From assembly GCA_038030265.1 (NCBI GenBank), contig CM075938.1, positions 43,021,189 through 43,085,188 on the forward strand: 64,000 bases of DNA, in the 5' to 3' direction. Source of the stretch: Corythucha ciliata. Taxonomy: Eukaryota; Arthropoda; Insecta; Hemiptera; Tingidae. The translations under genes and the position numbers were made by a program. Numbering within the stretch: position 1 is the first letter of the stretch; the number at the start of each line of letters is the position of its first letter. The notes under the pieces were generated by a model. It had not been told where the DNA came from and ran no database searches. It worked only from the letters and a program-made list of their open reading frames with translations. Of the stretch, positions 12,401-25,500 are shown one piece after another.

Positions 12401-15400
12401 GAGCAGTTTCGTTCAATTTTAAATGCTCATTTTCACTCAAATGATATGGGTTTAGACTTCTAAGATTTGGAGCCATTATTTCAAAGTGCTTGGATTTGAG
12501 CCGGACGCAATTTACTAGCCCTGCGGAAAATGCGAATTGCAGCAGGCCGAAACGCTCCTACGTATATTAAAGGCCGTCAGAGGCCCCGTATATTAAAGGC
12601 CAGAGATGGGGCCCCGAAAAGTTTAAATACGGAAAGATGAGGATTTTCAGGTGTATGTGAAAAGGTTGGGCGGCGATTTAGCTCCTACCTACGAATTTCA
12701 GTTTGTATCCGACACGTATAATAAAACGTTACAAGTGATATCGGCAAATAGTGCTGGCTCGATTGAGCCCCGCGAATGCTAATCTGTTGACTCTAATTGA
12801 AAAAAAATCACGCCTTCTTGAGGAAAATTCGCGGCAAAAAAAGGGAAAATACGCCGTCCCCAGGATCGTTAGGTCCTTGAGGGGGAGTTGCACGGGTTTC
12901 ATATTTTTTAATTTTCAAATTTCATCCCACGGGGGTTGTAATAGAAAAGTGCAACACGTGTGAGACGAGATGAGAATGAATTTCACAGCCATGTGTTCAT
13001 AAATTTTAGCTGTCAAAGTCAATCTTATCTCGTCTCACATGTCTTTCACTTTTCTATTACTACCCCCCTGAAGATATTTTAAATCCGCCTTGAACTTTTA
13101 CCTTGTAATTTCACGGTCTTTTTTCGACTTATTTGAAAAAAAAAATTTCCTGAAGATTAAAACGAGTCCTTATAAACCATCAGGATTGGTGCACAGTAGT
13201 AGACGAGGGATGATAGGAGGTGGGTCGAGGAATCGTCACAGCAAAAAAAAAAAAAAAAAAAAAAGCACAATAAAATCACTAATTCGCGGCTGAAATTGAG
13301 AAAATTCAAATACATATAGCTTCAAAAAGATGCAAGGTTCATGCTGCAAAAGAGCGCTAATCCATAGCAAAAAGTAGAAAAAAATTGCTTAACGAGGCTA
13401 AAATCTAAGAAACAACGCGGCTATAATTGAAAAAATCAATAATTAACGAGGCTAAAATTAAGAAAATCTCCTACTGCTATAAGTGGAAAATGGCTAATCT
13501 GCAACTAAAAATGAGGAAAAAGCCAATTCATGGCTAAATCTGAGGAAAATCGCTAATGCAAGCGACAGAAACGCTACTGCGTTGCGGTTTGAGAAAAAGC
13601 ACTAACCCGCGGCTAAAGTTGAGGAAGATAACTAACTCGCGGCTTAAATTGAAAAATAACCCAAATGCGTAACTTCCGGTCGAGGCTAAAACTATAAACA
13701 AATAGCCAAAATTTGAGGAAAAAATGCCATTGCGGGACTAAAAAGCAAAAAGACGCAGTTAATGTTGAAAAATTCACTGATTAGCTCGGTCTAAATAAAG
13801 AAAAACTCTAGTTTTTAGCTGAAAGTGGAAAAAGTGTTATTCCCTGATACAAATGGAAAAAATGGCTAATTAGCAGCTAAAATTGAGGAAAAAGCTAGGT
13901 AATTCATGGGTTACGCTGCCGAAATTAAGAAAAAACGCTAATTCACGGCTAAAATCGAGGTAAATCACTAACTCACGGCTATAATTAGGAAAAATTTCAA
14001 TTTGCGTCAAAAGTTGAAAATACGACAGTTTACGCCAAAATAAGTAGACAACTTTGATGCTAAAATTGAGAAAAAGTGTAAATTTATGACAATGAGTGAA
14101 AATCCTGCAAATTCGCGGCTAAAACTGACAAAAATCGCTATCCATACCGTATGGTGAACAAAGAAGTCCTAATCGAGGACGGGCACGGTTGTAAAATGGC
14201 AACGTTGTAATGGAAATTCCGCCCGCGCCGGCCCATTAAATCATATGTGTCATCCAAGAATCCGCCAATCGTGTTCGAAAAAAAAAAGGACGACAAACAA
14301 AAGGTGCCCGTCCCTGATTTGAGACAAAAATTTAGAAAAGCCTCCATTTTGCGGTTAATATTGAGGAAAATAACAGTTAAAAACGCTAAGTTTAGCTCAA
14401 ATTGAGTAAAATGCTTATTTCTCTGGTCACTATCTCTGGTCACATAAACAAAGGCTGACAACGAGAGTGTGTGATCTGAAAGACAAATCAGACACTCGTG
14501 GCGCCAACCCCGCGAAATGAGTCTTTTGATTGATGCCAAAGCAGGGGAAATGGAAATTGGGGTTTTATAAGTAAGCCAAACCTGTGTTGAATTGTTCTTT
14601 GAAGATCCAAAACAGCTTAATTGGACAAATTGCCTTTCATAGAGAGCTAAGCTCGCAATATCGGTTTTTTAAAGGGGAAACCACACAAATTTGGTTGCTC
14701 AAAGCCCCCAAAATTGGATTTTTATAGAACTAAACACGCAAAATTGATTCAATGAACCCAACTGTTTCCTTAGTGGGTATAAATCTTTGGTGATTTCAAT
14801 TTTAAGCGAGTAGCCCAATATTCGCGATTTTAATTGATTTAAATTACCCGAATCACTGTTTAGCAGTTTTTCTTGATTTATCCAGACTTCAGAAATATTT
14901 CAAAACGGGTTTTCTAGCCCAATCCATCAACTCTGCTGAAAGGAGCTAAATTGCAAACCCACAAAATTATGTAATCAGCGCTTCGAAAATTACCTGGAAA
15001 TGAGAAAACATTTTGTCTAACAAGCCCCAACACCGCATCTAACAGGCTTTCCTGCTGCTAAATTCTATCGGACCTGAGTATATGATCGCTTCCCTCAATG
15101 CTTCTGAGAGCCTAACAGAAAAAGCTGTACGATTAGCTCGTGGAGCGTCCAGTCGCTCCCCGAAGAAGAAAATTATTGTAGTCCAACACCATTTGTCTCT
15201 GTTTATTAAAATTCAAGTGGAAAAACAATCCATTTCCTTATGCGTATCTACTCTTACCGGGCTATTTGAGTTATTGCGATTTTAATCCACCGTGTAATTT
15301 CAAGCTCGAAAATTGGTGTGATCAAAAACGCAAAAATATATCTACGAGCACACTTTATTCGGGGCTTTCGAGACAGAGGAAAGTCACAGATCAATCGCCG

Positions 15401-16549
15401 GTATCCCCAGAGAAGCTTTTCAAAATCCAAGACCCGTGTGAACTATGCACGCACTTGGCATCAATCAACTTGGTATAAAGCAAAGGCGTATAATGAACGT
15501 GGAACAGAACGTTTAAAAATGCGGAATATTTATTCATTTTGGAGAAATATCGATTGAAGCAAAGGAATATAGCACGCGGATTTCTCAAAACCTGTGTTTC
15601 CCGAACCTCAATAAACGCTATTCCTACTCTTTTTCCGCCTGCTGATTTGAACAACTTTGTCCTCTCGGTGCACAGTGCACTACATACACTGTCACACTCG
15701 AAGCCTGACAGCTTGTTCCTTACATTTTAAAGGAAAATCCATTTTGATTGAAAATAACCATCACTTATTGAATAAATTCTTGTTAAAATGTCAAATCACA
15801 AACTTCCAACAACACGAGTAGAAAAGGTCCCTTTAGATGTTATAAATCCAAAATACTTACCAGTTTAATATTCATTTGTAAGAATACTTTTTTTCTTGTG
15901 ATTATAAATATTTAGGTACTATGTATAAATTATTACGCCTTTTCAAACAGTCAAGTTCCTTCTTAACTGTGCTTGTGAGTCCATCGATTCCGATACAAGA
16001 ATGAAATAAATAAGAAAACCAAATATCCCTTTTAATCATCACGAAACCTCATAAATAGAATGTTAGCAATATCCAAGTAGAAAAAAGTAATCAACTGAAG
16101 CCAATCACCCCACTCCACCACCATTTCACTTTCATTCTGCACTGAATGATGCTTTTCTTTAATTCATTCTATTGTTTGATTTATTATACTATTTTGTTCA
16201 GATCGTGCGACGTAGCTATTTTCTGATTTCTTCCGCCTTCGCAGAGTTTATTTTAATTGTTACAGAAAGGCGTCCACTATGACGCACTACTGCAATCTTT
16301 CAGAATAACCTGTGTGAGTAAGTGTGTTTGTTGTGTAAAAGTGAAATAATTGATTTTCAATAACCTTTTTTTTTTCTTTAGAATATAAAAATATTTGTGC
16401 ACAGAGGTATGTAAAAGCCCCAAAGTGAAAAGAAAAAAGATATCACAAAGACATTTTTTCAATTTATAGTTTTTGTTGACGCAGTGTTTTTTGAAAATCA
16501 GTTTTTCCAAGTAAATTTTGCTGCGCAGAAGCCTTTATTGGATCGCGCG

Positions 16550-16582
<33 letters not shown>

Positions 16583-19500
16583 CGATTTGCGCTGAAGACA
16601 CTACACTACCGTCCCTTCCGTCGCACCTCACATTCACAGTTACATCAAGCGCAATAATAGAGGTTTGTGTGAACAATCAATCGGAGTAGAAAAATAAATA
16701 AGGCCGACACGACGAAAGAATTGATGGCTAGTGTGTGATTGGTGGGGGGAGGGGGCATGTTTTTCTTTCCAGCAATTCGGATCACGAATAACCCCGACGA
16801 AAATGCCTTTACAACTATTCGCGGACTTGAAGACTGTAGCACAGAAACGATTGTGTTTGTCACAAAGTATTTCTTGAGGCATTTAAGTGATCTATAAGGC
16901 GTTTTATTGACAAGGATATAGTTTTATTGGTGTCTTTCCATAAAAAGTTTAATGCACTTAAAATCCAAATCATGTTGGTTTCTAGCAAGCGAAATGTTTT
17001 GAAACTTTTTTTTTTAATTGCTCTGTTAAGCAGCTATAATCTTAACAAGTAAGAGATTTTCCGAAGAGATTATAAGCAATTAACTAGAATGATCCAGCAA
17101 TAAAACGTTGGAGTTCATGTATTTTTTGAACAATTTTTTGTTCCCCAAGAAGCAATTTTTTCTCCTTTTATTTTATTTGTGGCTAACTTATATAAATATA
17201 TATCCTTATTTAAATTATCTTTCATCTTCCTAATGAATAATTTGAGCCCTGAGCCCTCATATTCGTCCACTGAATACCCAAATTTTGAGACAGAAGCCAA
17301 ATAGTATCTTCTCTCCCACCATATCATCTAGGACGAACAAGACGCAAATAAAGCATCTCACCCCCAGCAGAAAGGAATCTAGTTTTTGTTCGTTTGCGTG
17401 AGTTTTTTCAACGTTACCAATTTTCATCAAGTTCTGAATTGCTTCAAGTAATATTTTTTAGGGGTTGAAGATAATAATTGAAGAGCTTTGTGGGAAAGTA
17501 AATTTCTTTGATGAACTAGAAAATAGTGTTAGCGTTCTACAAGCCTCCCTCACCAGAAAAGAAAAAGTTCGTAAAGTTTTAAACTTCAAACTGCCTATAC
17601 CCTTTCGGAACAAAGCTTCAGTATACAGTAAGGAGAAACACCCGAATTCCAAATAAAAACTACGCATAGTAGGGCGTTGAGGACTGTGGATATAATGAGA
17701 CTCCTCGGCAGATGGGATTTTTTTAAATTGCAGACTCAGACAATGTGCATAAACAAACGAAGTTTTGAAGCTTTGGTGAAAAGATAGTTGCAATAAGAAG
17801 ATGGAAAGAGAGTTGAGATAACAGCGTATTAAGCCATAAAACAATTTTCATAAGTCTAACTATTTCATGTCCCGCAATCCGATCGATCCGCCCTTGAAAT
17901 GAGTCTGAAAGAAGAATACCATTGAAAGGGTTTATTCATGCGATCTTCAAGGAGGATAGAAGTAGAAGTGGAAGTTTAATAAAAAAATTTAGTTTATGTC
18001 GGGTTGTTATGAGCGCATAAACATAAGAAGCATTAGCCATTGTCATGTCAAGGAACGCTACAGTATTTTCCGTCTCCGTGATATTATCTGTACCCTCTCT
18101 CCTTCACAGACTGTACATTTTGATATGGCTTTTTGTTATAGCTTTAACCGCTCAAGCCAGGCTCTGTTTCACGGCTTGATTCAAGCGAAATTGCAAAAGC
18201 TTAAGGCCTTTTTTGTTTATGGAGCTTGGACCTTGGGCTGGCCGGGGGCACATAGCCGTGTAACTGCAACATTAAGCGCCGAAAGCATTTAGTTTCCACG
18301 TTCGAATAATAAATTTAGCTAAATTAAAAGTATCCTGGCTAGATTTCCGCGAAGTTGCAAGTTTCGGGTCTTAATATTCTTTGCGAAAATGGAAGTTTCG
18401 CGTCGTCATTCTTGCACAAATGCAAGTTTTTGGTCTTAATGCCAGGGAAGTTGCTAAGTTATGTGTCTTAATTACATAGCAATTGCAAGTTTCGGGGTTA
18501 AATATGGAAATTTGCAATTGTTTTTTGTGGACTTGCCGGCCACGGACCCTCACAGTGTTGTAGGCTGTTCAAGACGGGAAGAAATGAACATGGAAGTATT
18601 TTATTTAGTGGATGTGGATCCTTGGCTAGCCGGCTCCGAATGCGCCAATGCCTTGACGAACAGCCGTTTAATTGCTACATTTTGAAATGAATATTTTGGA
18701 GTTTGCGATTCCAGGTACTTTGTGCGAAATTACAAGTTTCCAGATTGAATAACCGCGAAATTGAAAGTTTCGGTTCTCAATTTGAGTGAAATTTGCAAAT
18801 GCATTGCCTTCCTCTAGTTATACATTACTCTAGTTAGATAGATACGAAGGGTAATTTGTCGCCGGTATTTTAATTAAAGTGATAAATTAATTACATACTG
18901 ATGTTACCGGACGACTCGGAAAGGCAAGGCCTATAATACAATTCGAGCTTCGAGAAAAAAAGGGCTCCCCGGCGGGATATGAACCCGTAACCTCTGGAAT
19001 GCTAGTCCAATGCGCTAGCAATTGCGCTACGGTGACTACCTTGGGAGATGCAGAGCGAGGAATGAGTATAGGCAAACCCCATCCAGGGCCATTGTTTCTC
19101 GAAATAGGCTCCCGCCGGAAATTTCAGTAATTAATTTATCACATTAATTACATGTACAGTGATGATGGTGCAGTGGCGACGGAAGAGGGGTTCAGGGAGA
19201 GCAGATGCTCCCCCAATGGTCTGGTTGGGGGAGCGGTGCTCCCCCACAGAATCACAAAAAAGAATGGGTTCACTTTAAATTCGCTTCTCTAAAAATTATC
19301 GATCCACAACCCCTGTGGGCCCCCCTGCGAAGGGTCCCTGCGAAGGGTGAGGCTAGAGCTAGAGCGACGACAGAGTTCACGACGGGAGGGGGTGAGAGTT
19401 ACTGCGAATGGGTCAATGGTGCGAAATTTTGTTTTTGATGCAGCGAAACCTGCCTGACCACCAAAGCCAGACACGTGAAATTGGTTTTTAATGAGCCAAC

Positions 19501-22500
19501 GCCACGAAATCTTTTGTGGAGCCAGACCCATGAGATTAGTTTTGTGAATGAACCTTAAAATTGACTCTTTGTGTCAGTGGCGATAGATGGATCGCCCCCT
19601 CCGGGAGGCCATTTTTAGCCAAGTTTTTGCGAAATCCCATCAATTCAAAGGGCATTCATTACAACACCCGTCCTCCACCGGTCCTTGACATTTTGCGGGA
19701 TTGGTCCGAAAAAACCAATTTCGTAGATTTGGCCCACTCAAAAAGTCAATTTTCACGGGGTTCAAACAGGTAATTTCACATTTTTGGGGACTTCATGAAG
19801 CAATTCCGTGGGTTTGGCTTTTTCGAAGTTTCGAAGCCTTATTTTAGGGAGAATCGTACCAAGTTCACAAAACTTCGGGTTTGAAAGAGCCGTACCCTCG
19901 AAATTGTATTATTGACACAGTCCCGTAAAATTGACTTTTTGGGTAAGCGGAACCAGTAAAATTGGGTATTGTGAGATCTAAATCCGCACTAAATTTTGGC
20001 GTCAAACCCACAAAATTGTACTTTTTACAGCGCCAAATCCCAGAAATATGGGTTTACAGCCATTGAAAACCACAAGTTATAGCCATTGGTGTGAACAAGA
20101 CCTCGAAGAAGAGGAAGGTGACTCGCGAATTAACAGTTTCGTCTCCCAGGTGGGCTTTTTGGGTGAGCAAAGCCCGCAAAATTGAATTCTGCGATATCAA
20201 AATCAGTAAAATTAGGGTTTTGGTGAGGCTAACCCCACGAAAACGGTTTTTTATAGTGCCAAATCGGAATTTGGGTTGAAATAAGTAGTGTAAAAGCATT
20301 TCAGGGCCTCTAGTGCACCGATAAAGGGGTGAGTGGGACAGAGCGCCCATCGGGGGCGGCCCCCGAAAACCTTATAGATGAAATAATGGAGGGTTTTAGG
20401 TTAATAAGGTGTGGAAGTAGCAAGAATATTGTGTTCAGCACTGACTCGATTTTTTTAACGAGCGCCATACAATCCCTTTCCTGCGGAAACATAGTCAAGT
20501 AAAAATCACTAACTCACTTTTCAAATCGAGACAACCCGCTCATTCGTGTCAGACATTGAGAAAAGTCGTTCTTTGTTATTGATTGGGTAAAATTGAGAAA
20601 GACGGTAATTCGCGGCCAAAATTTAGATAAAGCTCTACAATTTGTAGTTGAAATTGAGAAAAAACGCTAATCCGTGGCTGAAATTAGGAATAAAGCGTTC
20701 ATAACGAATAAAATTGGGAACACACGCTAATTCACGCTTGAAATTGAGAAAAAGTGCTTTTCCGTACTTCCCGTGCCTAAACTTGAGGAAAAAGCAAAGT
20801 CGCAGCTTGAATTGAGATGAAGCAGTGTGATTTGCGGCTATACGTGTTCAGAAAAAGTGCTAATGACAGGTGAAGTTGAGGAAACGTCAACTCGCCGATT
20901 CATGAGGCACGTTGCGGGTAAGTCGCTAATACTGCGTGGGTAAAAATTAGAGTAAAGTGTTAGTTGAGATAGCTGATAAAAACGCTAATTCGCAGATAGA
21001 ATTGAGAAAATGCGCAAATTCGATGTTGAATTTAGTAAAAAGCGTTCATTCGCTCCACTGATTCGTGGATTCTTGGGGAAACTTCCTGGCTTGAATTGTG
21101 AAAAAGCGCTATTTCGCGACTGAAAGTTCATAAAAAGCGCCGATTCAATGCTCAGACGGAGAGAAACTCTGATTCGCAGCTAAAATTAAGAAAAATCGCT
21201 AGTATAACTCGCAGAGAAAATTGAGAAAATGTGTTAATCCGAGGATGAATTTGAGAAAAGGAGCTAATTTACTGTCAAAACTGAAAAAAGTGCTCATTTT
21301 CACCTAAGATTGAGAAAGACAACACTAACTGGCGGTTTCCTGATGCAACTTCGTGACTCAAATTGAGAAAAATGAGTAATTCAACTCTACGTTGAAAGTA
21401 TATTCCTTGTTTATTTCTTGGGCCTTCTATAGAGATTTCCACCCCCGAACCTGATAGGAGTAGGTCAGCACTGTTCAGGGCATACTCTTTGTCTCTCCCC
21501 CCCCCCCTACTCACGCTGTGACCGACATTGTTGATTCGTCTCATTTCGGCGTTGTCTAATTAGACTGCGCCTTATTGGGACGACTGCAGGAAAATTATCC
21601 TAGAAAATAAGGGAATTTCATGAAGACACAGTAAATTTAGTGAATAATTCGGATTTTTGGGACCAAAAATTGTACATGTAGACATAAATGACTCGAAACT
21701 CGATATTTTTGTTGGGTGAGTGGGGGGGGGGATTTTACCCCCTCAGCTTCTTGCTTCCCCAATGCCGTCTAACTTCCTCCGCCACTGTGATAGAGTTACA
21801 ATCCCACAATTTTCATCTAATCACTTTGGGTTTATCCTTGACTAACAATAAGATAAACCTCTCCGGGCGTTATTATTTGTGTTTGTGACAATATCAACTA
21901 TGATTTGGTTGGTGTCATTGTGTGCTCTTGTCTGCCTTACCCTCACCGATCGAAGCGTTGCATTTAGCTTTATCATTTGTAGCTTTATTTATAGCTTCAT
22001 CATATTTTGTTGCGTATGCAAGGCAACGCATTATGTGCACGCCCTTCTTCGCTGATGCTGATCTTCCACATTTCACTATACATATATTTTGTGTTCAGGA
22101 ATTTATTTTTGATTTTCCTTCGGCAAGTTCATTATTTTTAATTTCATATGGATTTATTATTGAAGAGTAAGCTCAATAGATTTGCAGCAATACAAGAGGT
22201 CGACGGATTGAGGGTTCCACGGTGTGAAATGATTCTGTATTGGTTACACGATGATCAATAGGGAATTTATTTGTATCTGTGGTTTCTAACAAGATAGGAG
22301 AAAAATTGGGTCCTTCCACTTGACGCCCACCGAACTCGATTTATCGTGTGCTATATCATGCGAAAAAAATAAAAAAATAACCATCCACCGCTATTGCTCA
22401 ACAAGTGGAAATCAATCAGTTTCATTTCTTCTCTCTTCCATTTCTTTCGTAAAAGGGTGAAATCACACACTCGTCATTCGACACTAATAATTTTCTTATT

Positions 22501-25500
22501 TTATTTTTTGTTTAGGTACTTATTAAAAGTATACATACGTCGAATATTTCAAATTCTCTATTATTAAAGGTAAAAGACAAAGAATCAATAGTACAAAACC
22601 TTTTTTGTCTGAAGAGTTACAATGAGGGGAGCGATAACTTCCTAGCTCACATTTGCGTTGATTAGTATGCCGTACGAATCTTTGGGGCGGAAGAGGCTGT
22701 TGACTTTAATCATTCTCCTTATAGCCAAACATTTCGTTGTCTTATTTTATCACCCCACCTTGGCCTTGGCCATATCCTTTTTTCTTTAAATATATATAAA
22801 TCTAATTTTAGATGGATGTTGGTATACGAGTATGAGTGAATGGAACGAAGTTCTGGGAGGAACGGCATATAAATCCAATTGGTTCAATGTTTACTTATCT
22901 TGGAAAATAGAAGGGCTAGGAAATCACTCGCGTCGACATGGAACGTTGGCGACTCTAAAGCCAGTGCCCTTATTTTTGTTTACCCGATAATTTCCTCTGT
23001 CTTTTCTTAATTAAAAGAACGTCTTCTAGTACCAAACACTTGGTGTTCTGTTGGCATTGCACTTCTAATGCCTTGGAAATTAAACTAGGCATGCAATAAT
23101 TTAAGAGTGGAAGGAAGAAAACTATACGAAAGGGCTTAAAATTCTTTGAGGCTTTCAAATATTTTGTGGCAATCGCAATTCAAATTTAGGGTTTGAGCTT
23201 GACAGTCTCTGAGTTGAAAGAGAAATAAAGTATGCATCTCGGTCGTTTCCCATTCGTTTCTCATCCGGGTTGTTTCCCATTAAAACAACTAAAAAGGCTC
23301 AAATAAATTATGCTCTATAATTACTATTATGATAAATTAGTTTTCTTCCTCCGCTCCAACTGTGTTTCACAAGGTTTTATCTTTCATTTTACACAACTTT
23401 TCTCTAAATTCTACATTTTCTCACATCATAAATTCTGCCTGCTTCCAGTGCGTGCGCTCAAGATAGACGACGCTCTCTTTCAATAAGAGAAAAGGGTGGA
23501 CGTTGTTGGAGTTGAGCTCATCTACTTAATTAGTTGGGCTAGATAAACAACACTTCCCCTTCTCCTTGCAATTCCCTCTCATCCCTTTCGAACTACTTCC
23601 ACTGCTGTCTTTCTTCGCCAACCTTGACCCGAGTCAAGCTCATGGATAGGGCTTTCTTCTAAAAAGTCTAGAGTGGAGACGTGGATAAACACAGGAGATC
23701 CTATGATGAAGGGATACGGTGGGTTTTTGGCAGCGCGGGTGCCCCACACGTTGGCCCCAATATGAAAAAAATTCTCGCAATACTTTTTCTTTAAGACGTT
23801 TTCCCCTACATTTTTTTTTGTACGTGGTGTTGTTGGAAAGGGGTAACGTTAAAAATGAAATAATCAAAAGTCAACTTTTTATGGGGGTTGCAACGAGGGT
23901 GACGCATGAGCATCACATGTCACTCATATTTCGGCAGCAATAGCAATTAAGAGTTTGTCCTACACAAAAGGTCAGGAAGGGTGGGCAATTATTACCTTCT
24001 GGACAAAACTTTCCCCATCAAAGTCGGCGCCTGCCTAGAATAGAATTTGAGCTCCGAGCAGTTTAATTGGAAACTCTTTTCTTCCGTTCATAACGACAAT
24101 GGCTTTTAAAAACTTTTGTGTTCACGCACTCATACTCTCTTTCTCCACCTCCTACGGCGCTAAAAATCCGAGGCACGCACCTCCTTCGACTAAGCGAAAC
24201 TCGAAAGTGTTGGTAATAATTAGTATTTTATTTGGGAGAAAGGAGTTTTTTCCAGAACTAAACAGGGGCCTTACGAAAAATTGTTCATTTCATTATTTTA
24301 CGAGGTAATATGTCACGAGCTTGTCATCCAAGCGGGGTGTGCACTGTAGTGGTGACGAGGGGGGATGTGCTTATCTCACCGGTGGTGGCTAAATTATTAT
24401 GAGCCTTTCAAATGGAGAGTTAAAAAAAAAAAAAAGTAACATTTACGAACAAGAAGAACATACTAATGAGAACGAAAATTCAACTGACGAAAATTCAAAT
24501 GACGATTCATTAATCCGATTAATAGAACGAATACCCCATCCAATTTCTCTCCAGAATCACAATAGTGTGCTGGGTAAAAATAACAAAAAACAGTTTAAAG
24601 AACTCAGGTGGAAGATAATGCGTGAAAAGGGGAGGGCGATAATAAAGATTTGACGACTTCACAGCCCAGCCTAGCTGACTTGTTGCTCGCATTAAAAAGT
24701 TGATATTGAAGTGGACCGAAAAAAAAAAATCGGTCCTCACCGGAATTCATTCGTAAGACATCCAAAGTGAAAATTAGGGCTTTTAACCGGTAAAGGGGTG
24801 AAAATGGAATACGTCTGGAGTTCACACGGAAATATGTGAAATTCTAATGAAAAGGAGTTATTTTTGCATTTATTAGCGAGGGAGGAGCAAAATTTACTTA
24901 CAAATCGCCGTTTTCGTCGAGACACTCCGAGCATAGCCCATGGGGTAGAGTATGGCCCAGTATCGGTCGATGGAGACTGCAACAAGGCTGAATATTGAAA
25001 TGGTGCAAAGGACGATCAGAAGGGACACAGTGAACAAGCATGGATAGAGCTGCTGTGGAAGGCCGACGCTTGACAGAATGGCGCAGGGGATTCCTGAAAA
25101 ACAGAAAACAAGCATGAAATGGCTTCAGTATTTTATATTTTTATTTTTAGTGAAGACTGCAAGTTCAAAAGAAGAAGAGAGGAAACTTGTCGTCGTAAAA
25201 ATTTAGTAATTAGTCTGATCCCTGAGTTAAGCAAGACATGAAGACAACAAAGGTTTATTACTGTTTTACTAGTATAGGTTATTGGGTAATTCTAATGGGG
25301 TTAAACAGCCCGTATGTTAACACACTTAGTAAAATCGCTAATACAAAGTAAAAAGGGAAGTATTGCGTGCCTATGGTGTTGAGACTATCACATTGAGAAA
25401 GCAAGGTAAAGGCGGAGGGGACTAAATATTCATATCATTTCGAAAAATGAACGAAAATAAATGTGAAAAAACTATTTGGCCATGCTCTTGATCCACGTTG

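Larger units (their letters stand above)
10183..24901 (-). other. Adenosine receptor intron 2, 14.7 kb, repeat-filled
   Basis: It separates TM3 from TM4. It contains arrays of families A, B, C and E, hairpins at 11161-11208 and 11415-11454, an inverted repeat at 12931-13067, and the tRNA-bearing element at 18871-19150. The parts at 15.1-18.3 kb and 21.5-24.9 kb hold no recognisable gene; the ORFs there are short and unsupported. An (AG)n microsatellite lies at 16551-16577. Confidence 0.8.

Noticed and set aside
24399..24653. Asn/Glu-rich 84-codon plus ORF
   Set aside because: Low-complexity, inside a GPCR intron, with no similarity or splice support.
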